Assembly: GCA_036571765.1 (NCBI GenBank)
Contig: BROE01000004.1
Span: forward strand, 4,184,453 to 4,248,452
Direction: 5' to 3'
DNA length: 64,000 bases
DNA from: Plecoglossus altivelis
Taxonomy: Eukaryota > Chordata > Actinopteri > Osmeriformes > Plecoglossidae
This document shows, in pieces, positions 9,501 through 22,634 of the stretch. The notes below the pieces were generated by a model that saw only the letters and a list, made by a program, of their open reading frames with translations, was not told the origin of the DNA and did no database searches. The position numbers were made by a program, and so were the translations under genes. Position 1 is the first letter of the stretch. Every line of letters starts with the position of its first letter.

Positions 9501-12500
9501 TTGTTCAGAGAAAAGAACCTCCGAAATAAACAGATAGGCTACTTTGTTTGTGAGAACTAGACGGAGACTATTGTTATGCAGAAAGACGTGGCCTACATTT
9601 CCCGGCAGTCCTACGGTGTCTATCATATATCAACACATCAACGCATACATAATTTATCTGCACAAACAAACATGGAATCTCATTTAGCTCAATGAAACAA
9701 TAGTGTTTCTGTGTTGTAAAGAGAGTTTGAATCTGGCGGTTGGGGAATACAGATAATGGATCTACATTATAAGCACACTGATACACAAATGACCTCCCAT
9801 GCATGTAAAAATAAGTGTTTAATGTGTTCTAATCTTGTAGATTATTTTATTTTGTGGGATTAAATGCATTAAATAAATGCACACATTAAAACGCAGCCTC
9901 CATAAAATAATATTTTTAGATTTTCCTTCATTTAATGTGAAGCAAAAGTGTACAACATAACATGCCACACAGCTTTTGCCAGTTGATTGTGGTCAACTAT
10001 ATGACACCAAAGAGGAATATTGCACATTCAATTTAATAAATGTAACAAAAAGAGAAACCTTCCATGAAACGTTTCCAGAAACATGTAACATCCCAGGGTT
10101 ACAAAGAACAAGCATTTGCCTAAATCCATTTAGATGAAATGTTTTTTATTTGCTTCAGAGAGAGCAACTAGTATGCTATGATTCCACTTCATGACAGGGA
10201 CATCCCTCAGTCACGTTCCCTAACTTTGAGGGATATCTGGGTTGGGTCCAATGTTTTGATGAAGAGGATGGATTTTCCTGTGTAGGATCCAAGTCTTCAT
10301 GCTTTCCTCAGTGCTCTTCCAATATCAGCTGCTTTCACCTTCTGTTGATGCTGTTTTTACTGAGCGTCTTCCCCAAATGGGACAACTTGAACATCATGCT
10401 GACAGTACATTCTTCATACCTTCAAATGATAACAACTATCAAAATAATGTTCTAGTCTTTGTTGGTTGTTGACTTTAGATACGAGGATGCCTGTAACGTT
10501 ACCTAAATCATTTCTACAATTTATATTGTTTCTGTATCAATTTCTTTACCATAATTTGAACTTGAATTGAAATAAAACTATGTAGCACTACTTGACAAAG
10601 CAGGAGTTATTTTATCAAACGTGTTGTGTATTTATATTTATTTTATATTTTAGTCATTTAGTAGACTTTCGTTTCCAAAGCAACATAGAACTAGCACAGC
10701 AGAAGATCAAGGTTTATATGTGTATAGTTCTAAAAGTAGGTATGGTTGTTTATTATAATCTAGAGCCAAACACCCATAATAACATGTCATTCACTACATG
10801 TATAACGATTTATTAAGAATTCATTTGACTAGTTTTAGGATTTGGATTAGTTCTTTAAACATATGGATGGTTACAAGTGTGAGTCAAAATATATAAATAC
10901 GGTTTTATTCTGACGAGATAAAAGACGGGAAAAAAAGAAGAATAAAGCTGTTTACAGCTTTAAAAATTCCGACATATGTATAAAAAAGCCATTTGAGGCT
11001 TTTGTGAAGTTAATGCCTAGTTATTTTTTTTCCAAGTGTCCATTTAGCTTGGAAACCTTTCAACTCCAGGATTTAAAGGACACTGGACACAAGGCCAACA
11101 AAACACTAACTATTTCATACCAACAGACCATTAGTATGAAACACTCACACGCAAATCTACTTAAGAGCAAAAAGGGAGATATTCTAATAACAGATTACAA
11201 GCATCAAATGGCCAAATTTGCCTGGATAAGCTTGTTGTGGGACTAAAAGCTTTGGACTCAAAAGGCCTGATGGATGTGTTGTCAAGCATCCTATACCTGC
11301 AGACGGCCTGTTGAAACGCAACGGTCTACGGTTTGTTCATGTGAGACATGCAATAGACCAACAGAAATAAGTCCTTGAACTTCTAGATGTGGTAACCGTT
11401 GCCCTTATTGATCAGGTGACCTCAATTGAAGATACTCACAGAACAAGGCTGTCTGTATACAGAACAGTATGAGTACAGTATAGCGTTAAGTATAAAAGGA
11501 CCAAGGGAGACTATTATTGACACTGACTCACTTCCAGCTACCAAACATGCACAGGGACTGTGAAAGCGTGGACGCCCCTGTACCCCACCTCAATGAGGCA
11601 CATCCCGCTCTAACACACTAACAAGTGCGACATTCATGGAACTACCAGGCTTGTCAGAGTAGGTCAACTACTGTGGGCCTCCCATGTCTGTGTGCCTCTT
11701 CAACACCCCCCCCTGTCCCCTCCCCTGTCCTACCATGTCAGCAGATGGAGAGTTGGTTCAGGAGGATGCAGAGTTTGTTGACAGATGCCCCTCTCTGCCC
11801 CCCACCCCCCTCCCTGGTCCACCTGTTAAGGGCAGCAGAGTGCTCGCTAGGCCCTGGAAGGATGCGTGCCTGAAGGGTCTGTGGATGTAGACAGAGATGG
11901 CAGGAGGGGAGAGGTGGATATCAATGCCAGTGTACGTTTTGCGTGTGTTTCTATGTCTGAGTATAGGAGTGTATGAGCATCTTCAAGGGTCCTATTTGTC
12001 AACCAGCATTCATGTGTGTCTAAGCAAGTGGATCATTCATGTGCCTGCGTGTGTGTGTGGGTGTGCATGCATGTGTTTGTGCATGTGCATGCATGTGTGT
12101 GAGCGTGTGCGTCTGCATGCTGCAGGCGCAGGGGAAGTGTGCCCTCGCTGCCCCCCCCCGCGGCCGCCACTCGCCTGGCCACCTGCTCCGGGATTAGAAA
12201 GCACGCGGATTACACGCGTCACAATGGAGATACACCAACACAAATATGCCCTGGGTCTCACAAAGGACACACAAGACAGCCCAGCCCAGGTTGACCTCAC
12301 TTCTACTGGTTTAAAGAGTCATTAATCACTTGGTTGGTGTTTCAAAGCAATGCATTTTATTGATCTATTTCAGGAGAGATACAGAATGCCTTGATTCTGA
12401 AAGTTGCAATGTATCTTTTTTTTGCACATGGTATTTTCGCGGTGTGATACATGGAGTTTGAGTTGAATAAAGATGTGTATCTGCGAGTTAGTTTCAACAT

Positions 12501-13734
12501 GTTGTCACACTTGGCTAAATCCATAGTTTTCCCCCATATCTCCCAGTGGGTGGATGCTACTGTCTGTTGTTTTGCGTGAGCGTGTCGTTCTGTCGGTGCT
12601 CCGCTGGTGTCAAGTGTTCCAGGGTGAGTGGGCAGGACAGGGGGTGTTCAGCCACGTGGCCGTGCGTGGGTTCGCTCTGACACATAACAACCACGCTGGC
12701 CTACTTTCACCAAACAAAAACACTGTGACGTCGCCACCAAACAGCCAACGGGACGGCGGCAAGAAAAAGGTCAGGAGGGGTTCAGGAAAATCAGAACAAT
12801 AACACAAGACAACAACAACAACAGATAGCTATGAACAAACAATGACAGATCGCGACGGCAGGGTTCTGAACACCAACTGGACCCCGTCGGGCATTCCGTA
12901 CCACTGCTCTGAGATCTGGTGGCAGTTGTTCTACGGGGGTCGTCACGGACCCCCCCCCCCACATGTCATGACAGGGCCTGCTCCCTGGCCCCCGTCCCAC
13001 ACATGAGCGATCTGTACAACACTGAAGACAGTCAGCGAAGCGTGCGGATCCATGCTCTGTGTGGCTGGCATCTGCTCTGCGCTTCCTGAGGAGAAGAGGA
13101 GGATGTGGTCTCAGGGCCTGGTCCAGTCTGACCATGTGGCCCTCCTAGTTGGGATCGTGGAGGTCCACACTGAGGCATGATTCACTCACGTCTGTGGGGG
13201 GAGTCCTGTGCTGTGTGTGGGAGCTAAAGAAAGGGGGTGATGGAAGCATGGGGCCCCTCTCCCCCCCCCTCCCCCCTCCACACCACAGGGTGAGCGGGTT
13301 TATTTTTACTAATGACCCCATCCTGTTATGACCTCATTAAGGGCAAGCTTCGTACTTGATAGTCCACAGACATTTCTGACACCCCTCCACCTACCAAGCA
13401 ATCACTAACAATTACAGCACATACAGATGATGTGTAGAATAATTTAAAGGATCATATTTCAGATGATTTCAGAGCTGCAGTTGTTAAGTGGATGAGTTCA
13501 ACTCCCACCCTCCCTCAAGCACCTCCTGGTCAAAGTCAGTATATTGTAAAGTAAAGCGTTAAAAATCAATGATACTGGTGTGAGAAAATGGTCTTCTTCG
13601 CTTATATTACCTGATTCCAGTTTTTTCCTCTCCTCATTTCCAGTCCCACCCCCCATCGTACGCTATTAGAAAGGTGCTCTGAAAGGATGAAAGCAAAATC
13701 AGTAAATGTGGAACAAAATTACTACCCTGAGGTA

Positions 13735-14110
13735 TGTGTGTGTGAGTGTGTGTACATGTGTGTGTGATTGAGTGTGTGAGTGTTTTGTACGTAAGCGCGT
13801 GTGTGTGTGTGAGTGTGTGTGTGTGTGTAAGTGTGTGTTTATGTGAGTGTGTGTGAGTGTATGTATGTGTGAAGACCCTGAAGGACCTCTGTGATAGATG
13901 CCCATTGGCCATCCATGAGGATAGCTAATGTGTCTGTTTACACTCCATTATTCAAATGAGTTCAGACTGTGTAATTGTGTGTGGATGTGTGTTTACAGTA
14001 TAAGTGTGTGTGTGTATATAGTATACGTGTATAGAGTATATGTGTGTATATGTGTACAGTGTGTGTATACAGTATATGTGTTTAGGGTGTGTATGTATGT
14101 GTATAGGGTA
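13735..14110. repeat. GT/GTGA and GTATA microsatellites
   Basis: Two clustered simple repeats: (GT)n with GTGAGT steps at about 13735-13872, and GTGTATA/ACAGTATA-type repeats at about 13977-14110. Overlapping threonine/histidine-rich or valine/cysteine-rich frames are artefacts. Confidence 0.9.
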
Positions 14111-14874
14111 TGTGTTCCATTTGTGTGCATTAAAAACTCAAAATCCACATGTCTTGGACCTCTCCCATCTGAATGTGACTGATCATCAGATCTCACTTAC
14201 TTGAATGAGCATCAGCACTGTTCTGAGCATGTAGCATCAGACCAGGGGGAGGTATTTCAACTGTGTGTCCTACAGGACTCTTGATTCCCAGGGTTTTAAC
14301 ATCCCTGTGCCTTGAGGTTAGCTTGGTAGCCTCACAGCGACCGTCTGAAGTGAACCAGAGGCGCCTGTTAATCTACCGAAGGGCCGGCAGCAAGCAGAGG
14401 GGGAGGCTCTCAGCTTAACAGATGCCCCTCTGCTCGTACAAAGATGTCACGCAGGTGAGCAGCGAGCATGGGAGCCTATCCAAAGGTAAGAGGATGCGCT
14501 GCAAACGCTTTCGAACCGCATCAATGCAACGCACGCATGTCCACTCACGCAGTCACTCCCACCCCCTTACCGTCCCCCCCCTCACCCCTCCCCTTTCCGT
14601 TTCCACTTGGCGGGTGGCAACCAAAGTCATCTCCAAAGACTCCCCTTGTTCTCTCCCTACCCTGCTTCCTCCTTCACTCCATCCCTCCTTCCCCCCTCTC
14701 CCCCCCCTCCCACCCCACTATCTCATCGGACAGGGTCTACTTATAGCACCACGCCAGAGAGGAGAGAATGGGTAGAGAAAGGGTATTATGACAGTGGGGA
14801 GAGAAAGAGAGGGAGAGAGAGAGAGAGAAAAGAAAGGCAGACAGGGTATTATGAGAGAGAGGGATGAGAGCAGT

Positions 14875-15005
14875 GAAGGCATTTGGAGTCTTTATTTGCC
14901 TTCCTAAGCCGCGGGCTCTGCTCCCAATCCGATTGGTCGATACGGCCAGGCATGTAAATGAAATGCAAAGCAGAGACCCTGACTTTCCTTCGCCAATTTA
15001 TGGCC
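14875..15005. promoter_or_regulatory. Candidate conserved non-coding element
   Basis: An island of complex sequence between a GA tract and a CT tract. It has an inverted-CCAAT-type GATTGG, an octamer-like pair ATGTAAAT and ATGCAAAG within 20 bases, and an A/T-rich CCAATTTATGG. Its sharp contrast with the flanking simple repeats suggests selection. That is inference. Confidence 0.3.
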
Positions 15006-15097
15006 CCCTTTCTCTCTCTCTCTCTCTCTCCTCTCCTCTCTTCTCTCCGCCTCCAATCTCCCGTCACTCTTCTCTCTACTCTCTGCTCTCTCTCCCT

Positions 15098-15611
15098 CTC
15101 TTCTACCTCTCTCTCTCTGCTATCCCTTCTGTCATCCGCTTTCAACTCCACAATCCTCCCTCTGTTTCTTGTCTGGCTCTCAACTTCTGTCTCTTCCTCA
15201 ATTCTTTGCATCTCTCTGTGTTCCATTCGCTCCCTCCCTCTCTCTCCTCCCTCACCTCCTCCCTCATCCCTCCTGCCCCCCCTCCCTCTTTCTCTCCCTC
15301 CCTCCTGCCCCTCCCTCTCTCCGGAGCAGAGAATATCATTTTGACTCGTTCTGTGAGAGCTGAAACATGTAACGCTTCTCTAATGTTCTGCTCCCAGGAT
15401 TTAATCCACAGAGGCTTGATATTTCCTGGGAGACTCTACTGGTGATTAAGCATATGCACCAGTGTGTTAGTCTACGTGAGAGCGCGGATGTGTGCGAGCA
15501 ACTGTGTGTTTGTGCGCTATAGGAAGTTAATGCATCAAAGTTTGAACTCTGACCCTCTCGCATACTGGTGCTGGTGAGGTGCTGCCTCTGGGTATGGCAC
15601 GCGGCCGTGTC
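15098..15611. repeat. About 514-bp tandem duplication, unit A
   Basis: A CT-rich stretch, then complex sequence from about 15340 onward, ending CACGCGGCCGTGTC. Unit B follows immediately (15612-16124). The last 235 or so bases of the two units are identical. The pyrimidine-rich part differs by many one- to two-base indels. Confidence 0.9.
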
Positions 15612-16124
15612 TCTCTCTCTCTCTCTACCTCTCTCTCTCTGTATCCCTATCTGTCATCCGTTCAACTCCACAATCCTCCCTCTGTTTCTTGTCTGGCTCT
15701 CAACTTCTGTCTCTTCCTCAATTCTTTGCATCTCTCTGTGTTCCATTCGCTCCCTCCCTCTCTCCCTCCCTCCCTCCCTCCCTCACTCCCTCCTGCCCCC
15801 CTCCCTCTTTCTCTCCCTCCCTCCTGCCCCCCTCCCTCTCTCGGGAGAGATAATCATTTGACTGTTCTGTGAGAGCTGAACTGTACGCTTCTCTAATGTT
15901 CTGCTCCCAGGATTTAATCCACAGAGGCTTGATATTTCCTGGGAGACTCTACTGGTGATTAAGCATATGCACCAGTGTGTTAGTCTACGTGAGAGCGCGG
16001 ATGTGTGCGAGCAACTGTGTGTTTGTGCGCTATAGGAAGTTAATGCATCAAAGTTTGAACTCTGACCCTCTCGCATACTGGTGCTGGTGAGGTGCTGCCT
16101 CTGGGTATGGCACGCGGCCGTGTC
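15612..16124. repeat. About 513-bp tandem duplication, unit B
   Basis: Second copy of 15098-15611. Relative to A it lacks single bases at several places (for example AATATCATTTTGACTCG in A against AATCATTTGACTG in B). The pattern is as expected of either slippage or an uncorrected long-read patch. The shared end contains GGATTTAATCCAC, with an Otx-type TAATCC. Confidence 0.9.
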
Positions 16125-16534
16125 ATCGCCCAGCATCAGCACCCACTCTACAGGTTAGTGACCGTCCAACATGGCTGCCAGCGTTCGGTTGTCTTCTGAA
16201 CGTCACACACAAGAAGGCTTTCGCTGTGCCCCCCCCCCCCCCCCCCCACACCACCCATAAGGATCTCAGAACTCATCCCAGGGGGTAGAGTGGTTCTAAT
16301 GGGGTCTCTGGCTGCCCTAAAGCCTGTCTGTGGGATTTGGGCTGTGGTTTAAAAGAGCCTAATAAACTCCAGCAGTGTTTTTAGTGTTTAGAAAGGATGG
16401 GCCAAAGCAGACAGGCAGGGAGGACTGACCATTTGAAGTGCAGACACACTGGGACAGTCTGTCCTAGATTAAATATGCAGACGACAACTGTAATCCCTGT
16501 AGTCCTGCCAAAATGGGCTTTCCCTCTCCAATCT

Positions 16535-16615
16535 GACTGAGAGAGAAACAGTGTGAGAGAAAGAGAGAGAGAGAGTGAAAGAGAGAGAGTGAAAGAAAGA
16601 GAGAGCGAGAGAGAC
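16535..16615. repeat. GA-rich microsatellite
   Basis: Imperfect (GA)n with GTGAAAGA interruptions. The serine/leucine-rich minus-strand frame over it is not a gene. Confidence 0.85.
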
Positions 16616-17319
16616 ATAAATGAATGTAGTATATGGACATATGGAATCAAATTGAGAAACAATTGGTTGAAAAGAATACGAGTGAGACGTTATGAAAGAG
16701 AGAATCTAAACAACAGACAAAGGCAACCATAGACGTTTGAAGTGCAGTTGTGCCCATCAGTGGTCAGTGCTGGGCTGAACGTTCTCCAGACTAACAGTGC
16801 CATCTACAGGACAGTGGTGCTACTCCAAGGCATGGCCCTTCACATCAAAAACACCACAAGATGCACAATCTGGCTGCAGCTCTATCTGTCTCACTATCTG
16901 AAAGCAGGAAGAATGGGTTCCTGACAAGTCCGTCCATGTTCAACACATCTCTGTCTCTCGCTGTAAGAGCTTCCACTTCAGTCAGCAATGATGAGGATTT
17001 ATTCCGTGGGAATGACCTCTGTGACCTTTGCGTTGACAGTGTTTTCCAGATTGAAAAGATTGAGAGCACGCTGCAGAGTTCACACTGGGCGACGTGTGAG
17101 GTGTGTCTGGCTGTGTCCTGGAGACTCCACTGTGTGTGTGTTGTTACACAGCTCTGTCTCCTTCTGGAGCTTAGAGGCCCCAACGCTGACAGGCAAAGAG
17201 GGGCCTGCTGGATTCACACACACACACACACACACAAACACCTCCTCTCCTCCTTCAACCCATCCTCCCCTTCTCCTGTCCTCCTCTCCTCCCTCGTTTC
17301 CTCGCCCCCCACAGCCCCG

Positions 17320-17460
17320 CCAAGCTGACAGCTCCAAGCTCCGTGGCAAATGAGTCTCGCTCGCATTACAATCGCGCGGGACAGATTCCATTAGTGCTAT
17401 CTGAAATTGAGCACGGGGAGCAGGGAACAGGAAGCTGCGCCATGCGCCGTTATCAGAGAG
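17320..17460. promoter_or_regulatory. Candidate conserved non-coding element
   Basis: A complex island between simple repeats. It includes GCAAATGAG, the CpG-containing GCATTACAATCGCGCG, GATTCCATTAGTGC and the GATA-type TTATCAGAG. No open frame runs through it. The call is based on high complexity amid pyrimidine tracts and on homeodomain-like cores. Confidence 0.35.
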
Positions 17461-17664
17461 AGGGAAGGAGAGCTGCAGTCCACACTAAAGCACCGTCATT
17501 AATCTGGCGGGTGGGATAGAGCGCACACACACACACACACACCATCTCAGGCCTCCCACTCTTTAACAAAAGACCATACAATTCATGTCGAGAAAAGTAA
17601 AGGAGGAAACGGGAGGAAAACGGAAAAAGAAACTCCCACCATCTGTGTTCTCTCCATGGGCCTG

Positions 17665-17974
17665 CGCTCCTCTCCTCCTCCTCTCCTCCTCCTCTCCTTT
17701 CCTCCTCCCCTCCTTTCCTCCTCCTCTCCTTTCCTCCTCTCCTCCTCCTCTACTTTCATCCTCCCCCCTCCTCCTCTCCTTTCCTCCTCTCCTCCTCTCC
17801 TTCTCTCCTTTCCTCCTCCTCTCCTCCGTTTTCCTCCTCCTCTCCTCTTCCTCTCCTCTTCCTCTCCTCTCCTCCCATCCACCTCTCCTTTCATCCTCCT
17901 CCTCTCCTCCCCTCTCCTCTCCTCCTCCCGGGGGTTCACACCAGCAGATGTGGCATGTGTCAGCCATCTCTCTT

Positions 17975-18018
<44 letters not shown>

Positions 18019-18023
18019 CCCTT
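17665..18023. repeat. Long homopyrimidine tract (CCTCT)n with adjoining (TCTG)n/(CT)n
   Basis: About 270 bases of nearly pure C/T on the + strand (17665-17935), built from CTCCTCCT and TTCCTCCT units. It is followed at 17976-18023 by TCTG repeats and then CT. All long frames here (R/E/G-rich on -, S/P/L-rich on +) are translations of the tract. Confidence 0.95.
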
Positions 18024-18273
18024 GTCTTGAGATGTGCATGTGGACACACACACACACACCAGGACACACACCACTTGAACCCTATAATATCCTCATCCTC
18101 ATAGTTATTAACCCCTGACACGTAAACCCAGGAGTGTGAGCTGGGTGATATTAGGTATGGGGGTGGGGGGTAATCTTTATGTAGGGGGCTCTTTCACACA
18201 AGATCACTCAATTTAAATAGACCGCAACACTTTGATGTTCCCCCACCTCCACTCTCCCTGTTTCCTCTCTCTG

Positions 18274-18305
<32 letters not shown>

Positions 18306-18713
18306 TCCCTTTCATTTGCTTGTCTAATTTGTTTCATGCAGCCCCCCTCTGCGTTCCACGATAAGGTGTAATGAGAAATGTTTTCATACGTCCTGTACCT
18401 GTCAGAGATGTTAACTGAGTCTGTGCGGGCCTGAGCCGGCCATTCTCTCACCAGCAGGGCGTCTCTGGCTGGGGACTGTCATGGAGTCTGTCATATCCTT
18501 TGCAGTCAGTCATTGACTTCTTATTCAGCTGAATACAGCATGATCCCCTCCCTCCTCTGCCCCTGTTTAGGTGCCTGCAACATGCCATAAACATAAATAA
18601 AGCCTTCACTTCATTTCAAAGGAAGAAAACACCAGCAAGATAACCAGTCGTTTATTTCGGTGTGGACTGTAAGGAGAGAGAGACAGGGCGAGAGAAAGAG
18701 AGACAGACAAGAG

Positions 18714-18745
<32 letters not shown>

Positions 18746-19055
18746 TGGGTTGGAGAGAGAATTGAGAGATGTGATGCTCAACAGGAGCAGGGAGAGACTC
18801 ATCTTGCCTACGGGCGAACGTCCTACATTAAGTGATCGAGTATGCTATGCCACACTAGCACCCTTCCCCCCAAACACACAAGTAATGAGGGAAAATACCA
18901 TCTTCATTAGCCTTCATTTACAGGGAATTATATCTGCGGCTCCTGAGGGCTGATATTGGTTACGCTGAGGAGGTGGAGAAGAGAAGGAGAATGTTCTGGC
19001 AGGCAGAAGTACAACGTGGCAACTATCACTGTCTTTCTCCAGCTTCTTCTTCAAC

Positions 19056-19495
19056 CTCTCTCCAACACCTCACTCTCTCCTCCTCTCTCCCACACCTCAC
19101 TCTCTCCTCCTCTCTCCAACATCTCACTCTCTCCTCCTCTCTCCCACACCTCACTCTCTCCCACACCTCACTCCTCCTCCTCTCTCCCACACCTCACTCC
19201 TCCTCCTCTCTCCCACACCTCACTCTCTCCCTCCTCTCTCCAACACCTCACTCCTCCTCCTCTCTCCAACACCTCACTCTCCTCCTCTTTCCAACACCTC
19301 ACTCCTCCTCCTCTCTCCAACACCTCACTCTCTCATCCTCTCTCCAACATCTCACTCTCTCCTCCTCTCTCCAACACCTCATTCTCTCCTCACTCTCTCC
19401 AACACCTCACTCTCTCCTCCTCCTCTCTACAACACCTCACCCTCTCCTCCTCTCTCCAACACCTCACTCTCTCTTCTTCACCCCAACACCTCACA
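19056..19495. repeat. Minisatellite, unit about 26-27 bp
   Basis: About 16 imperfect copies of a pyrimidine-rich unit of the form CACCTCACTCTCTCCTCC plus TCTCTCCAA. Variants have deletions of 6-9 bases. Threonine/serine/leucine-rich open frames over the array are artefacts. Confidence 0.95.
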
Positions 19496-19499
19496 TAGA

Positions 19500-20573
19500 A
19501 CACAGTTTAGTAACCCATTTGCGATGGAAACGACTCGTTTTGTTCCAAGAGAACAGAAGCGTAGCAGCGGTAGTGTCGGACATGCAGCTGTAATAAGGCC
19601 AGGTTAGATCCCAGCCCAGACGGTGCTCCACGACTGTTTCATGTCTCCCGCATGCAGGCAGTAACCCCAGGAAGCTCATAAAGAAGGAGCACTGTCAGAC
19701 CACAGGCTCTGCAGAGTTGTGCACCAGGCGCAGTCTGAGCCGTACGCAGAAGCTGCTGTGTTGCTGAAGAGTGGCTCTGTGTGTTCTTTACGAGGGGAAA
19801 AGCGTACGATGTCGCAATGGGGTCATTGTATCTCCCGTAAACAGGGTCATGACTCATGGCACGAGTAGAAGACCTCTCGTATAGATGTGAGCCTTCCAGG
19901 AACACCAATCCACTGACACAACACCACCTCCCTAACAGGATAACACAGCATTATAAACTCCATTAAATAATCAAACTTATTAAAACTGTTAACCCCATTA
20001 AATACATTCTTATTCGGCTTACACGTACACACATCCACTGTTAGTCTATGCACATAAGAGGATACTGTTCTAAGACTATAACATAGGACAGCTTGTGAAG
20101 CCTTAATATTGACTTTAATTGGATTTGTAAATTGTGTGGCTAAATTACAGCATTCTGTAGCTCTCTGACTTACTAAAATAAGTGTACGGGAGAGAGAAAG
20201 AAGTAAAGTCTTAAAGTTAATTAATCATCTCAGGCCCCAGCTTGATTCAAGTTTCCTAATGTTTGGAGTTAATGAGTGAATTGATTGAACAATGTAGAGA
20301 ATGCCCTCTGCAGCTCTGCTCAGCTGTCCACAGAGAGTAGGAGAGAATGATTCTAAAGCGTGCGATTACCACGGACACACACACAAACGCACCGAATGCA
20401 GACACAAACACACACTGGGACCGGAGTCCCCTTCAAACTTCCTGTCACAAATACCCTATGTTCCCATCGAGGGCTTCACGTTAATTAACTGGGATCAAAA
20501 CCTATAAATCCCTCCTCTGAGAATTAAACTGTATTACTAAGCTCTGCCTCCATCATTTACCCCTGGTCCCCTG

Positions 20574-20607
<34 letters not shown>

Positions 20608-22015
20608 ACACACACACACACACACATCAAAAGTAAATTTGCTGCAGTGACAGACATTTCCAACTACCATTCCGACTACCTCATGAGCTTTGGGACTGTA
20701 AACAAACGGAAGTGCTGTGGCTTAGAGAGCCCTCTCCTGGAGACCTGAGGTAATGGATCCTGACACGATCGCGGTCAGAAGGTGCTCGCAGTTGATCGTG
20801 TAGCACTCGCTGTGAATCACATCCCACAACACTGAACACTGACTCCAGTCAAGACTTTACAGGGAGGTCTTCGACACACGTTGATATAGAGTGGTATATG
20901 AAGACTGCTGTGCCAGAAGCGCAGCGATGTGAGGAATCACGTCGGTGAAATGTCGTGATTTCGGTGCTGGATCCAGGCCGCTCAGCGTTTGTAGCAACCA
21001 CGGAACACGCAGCCCGTGTGTTCCTGCGACTTAACTGATCTGAGTGTTCATTGTTGAGGTTGTCTCGTTTCTAGCGATTGCTATGATCTTACAGCACAAA
21101 CGCTGATTATCCCCAAAAAGCCCCAATGTCTTAAACCCAGGTGTTCGTCCCTTCACAGGAAAGACAGTAGGGCTTACCTGCATCACTGCACTGGGAATAT
21201 CCTGTTGTTGAGCGACCAGGAGACAAAGTGCGACTTGTATCTGTTTCACTGTGTACCTGGGTCTGTTTCTCCACTAGCTCACTCCTGAAGACTCAGGCAA
21301 CAGTGTTTCTCTCCCTCTCTCTTTCGGGAAGAACAGCTTAAATTTAGTGTGTCACTAAGATACCCATGAAATAGGCTTCATAATCTTTAAAAGAAGGGAA
21401 AAAAACTCTTCTCCTGGTTCACGAGTGAAATAATTTCATCACAAACTTTTGTAATAACTCCACTCAGCAGGTTTTTTTGTGTGTGTCTTGACATCTTGAA
21501 AACTTTGAAGAAATGGTCTGAACTCTTTCAAACTCTTATCTTTATCTAAGGCCTTATTATTATGCACAGTAGCAATGTCTTATCTGGTTTGAGCGGCACA
21601 CTTTCAACACTGCCAAATGTACTCATTATAATCTGTGAGATGATTTGAGGTGGTGATGCAACTGAAAAGCAACCTTCTCTGAGGTAAAGCTCTTGTCATC
21701 TACAGCAGTCAGGCGCTGCCCCCTGGTGGCTCTCTGTAGTATGACACCCTAACTGCACCATCTGCAGAGCTCTGGTGAGACAACCATGAAACATCAGCTT
21801 CTTCTTACACGACTGTGGACATCCCCATGCATGAGATGCACTCATAACAACCCTTACCCACAAACTCTCCTCATCAGCTCTGACAGTTGGGATTTCACAG
21901 ATCAGATTTCCCCAGCCTCCTTCATGTTAGACTGCTCTACTTAGTGTAGAGGCACATTGAGAGGTATGACTCACTCTAGTCAGAGACACCAAAAGCAGGG
22001 AAACATGTTTCAGAA
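19500..22015. other. Gene-free region between satellite and peli2 3' end
   Basis: No exon seen. It includes an AT-rich block (about 20095-20300) with several TTAATTAA/ATTGATTG-type homeodomain cores that could be regulatory, and a (CA)n microsatellite at 20577-20627. The remainder is unique sequence without recognisable coding potential. Confidence 0.5.
20577..20627. repeat. (CA)n microsatellite
   Basis: About 25 CA dinucleotides with one TA interruption. Confidence 0.95.
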
Positions 22016-22019
22016 CAGG

Positions 22020-22025
22020 TTTATT
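22020..22025 (-). terminator. peli2: Candidate peli2 polyadenylation signal
   Basis: TTTATT on + is AATAAA on the minus strand, 2.85 kb beyond the peli2 stop. Pellino mRNAs are known for long 3' UTRs. Nearer AATAAA-like sequences may also be used. Confidence 0.4.
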
Positions 22026-22634
22026 GACGCGTGTTGTGTGATTGCCTGCGCACCCGTGGATTACAGGAAGCTGTGAGACAAAAACACCTCAGCGCTCGAG
22101 GTTTGGTCGCTTGAAAGGAATGTGTTTGCAGTGAGGTCACATCCTGGCTGCCCCAGGTCAGAGGTCATCCAGGAACCACCAAAGCTGGACCTGCCGTAAG
22201 TGTTTCTGTTTGGCTTAACAGAATTTGGAGGTATTTTAGACCATAGCGGAGAAAACGAGCAACTTTCCAAGAAGAGATTCCACAGGGGATAGAAAATATG
22301 TATAGAAAAAAAAACACAAAATATAAACGGTAGAAACAAAACAATACATTTCCTATTGAAAACAAACAATCCTAGAGACGCTGCTGCTACCATCACTCGA
22401 CTCACGTGTTCATCAAACATCAGCATACTGAAATGCAGGAAACACTGGGGGAAGAACTGATGATTGGGGGTTTGTCTGAGAGAACTACAGATGTGTAGCC
22501 TACGTTTTGTGTTTTATTTACCCTGCATGAAACATCTTGAGATATTTGTCATGTTACCACCCCAACCGCCGGCAACATGGCAACCCTGTAGTTATAGAAC
22601 CCAGATGTGAGGATCCCTCAGTCTGGCTAGGAGC

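Larger units (their letters stand above)
7580..14870. other. Gene-free region downstream of otx2
   Basis: No exon recognised. Sequence from 7.6 to 11.5 kb is AT-rich and largely unique, and 11.6-13.4 kb is more GC-rich. GT microsatellites lie at about 12045-12120, 13735-13872 and 13977-14110. Homopolymer C runs occur near 12150, 12950 and 13260. The longest open frames are microsatellite or proline-rich translations without homology I can recognise. Confidence 0.6.

Noticed and set aside
17563..18118. Long open frames on both strands over the pyrimidine tract
   Set aside because: They are pure translations of (CCTCT)n/(GAGGA)n; composition is explained by the repeat and no domain is present.
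18956..19593. 180- and 206-residue frames rich in T, S, L and P
   Set aside because: Translations of the 26-27-bp minisatellite in two frames, with no splice context or homology.
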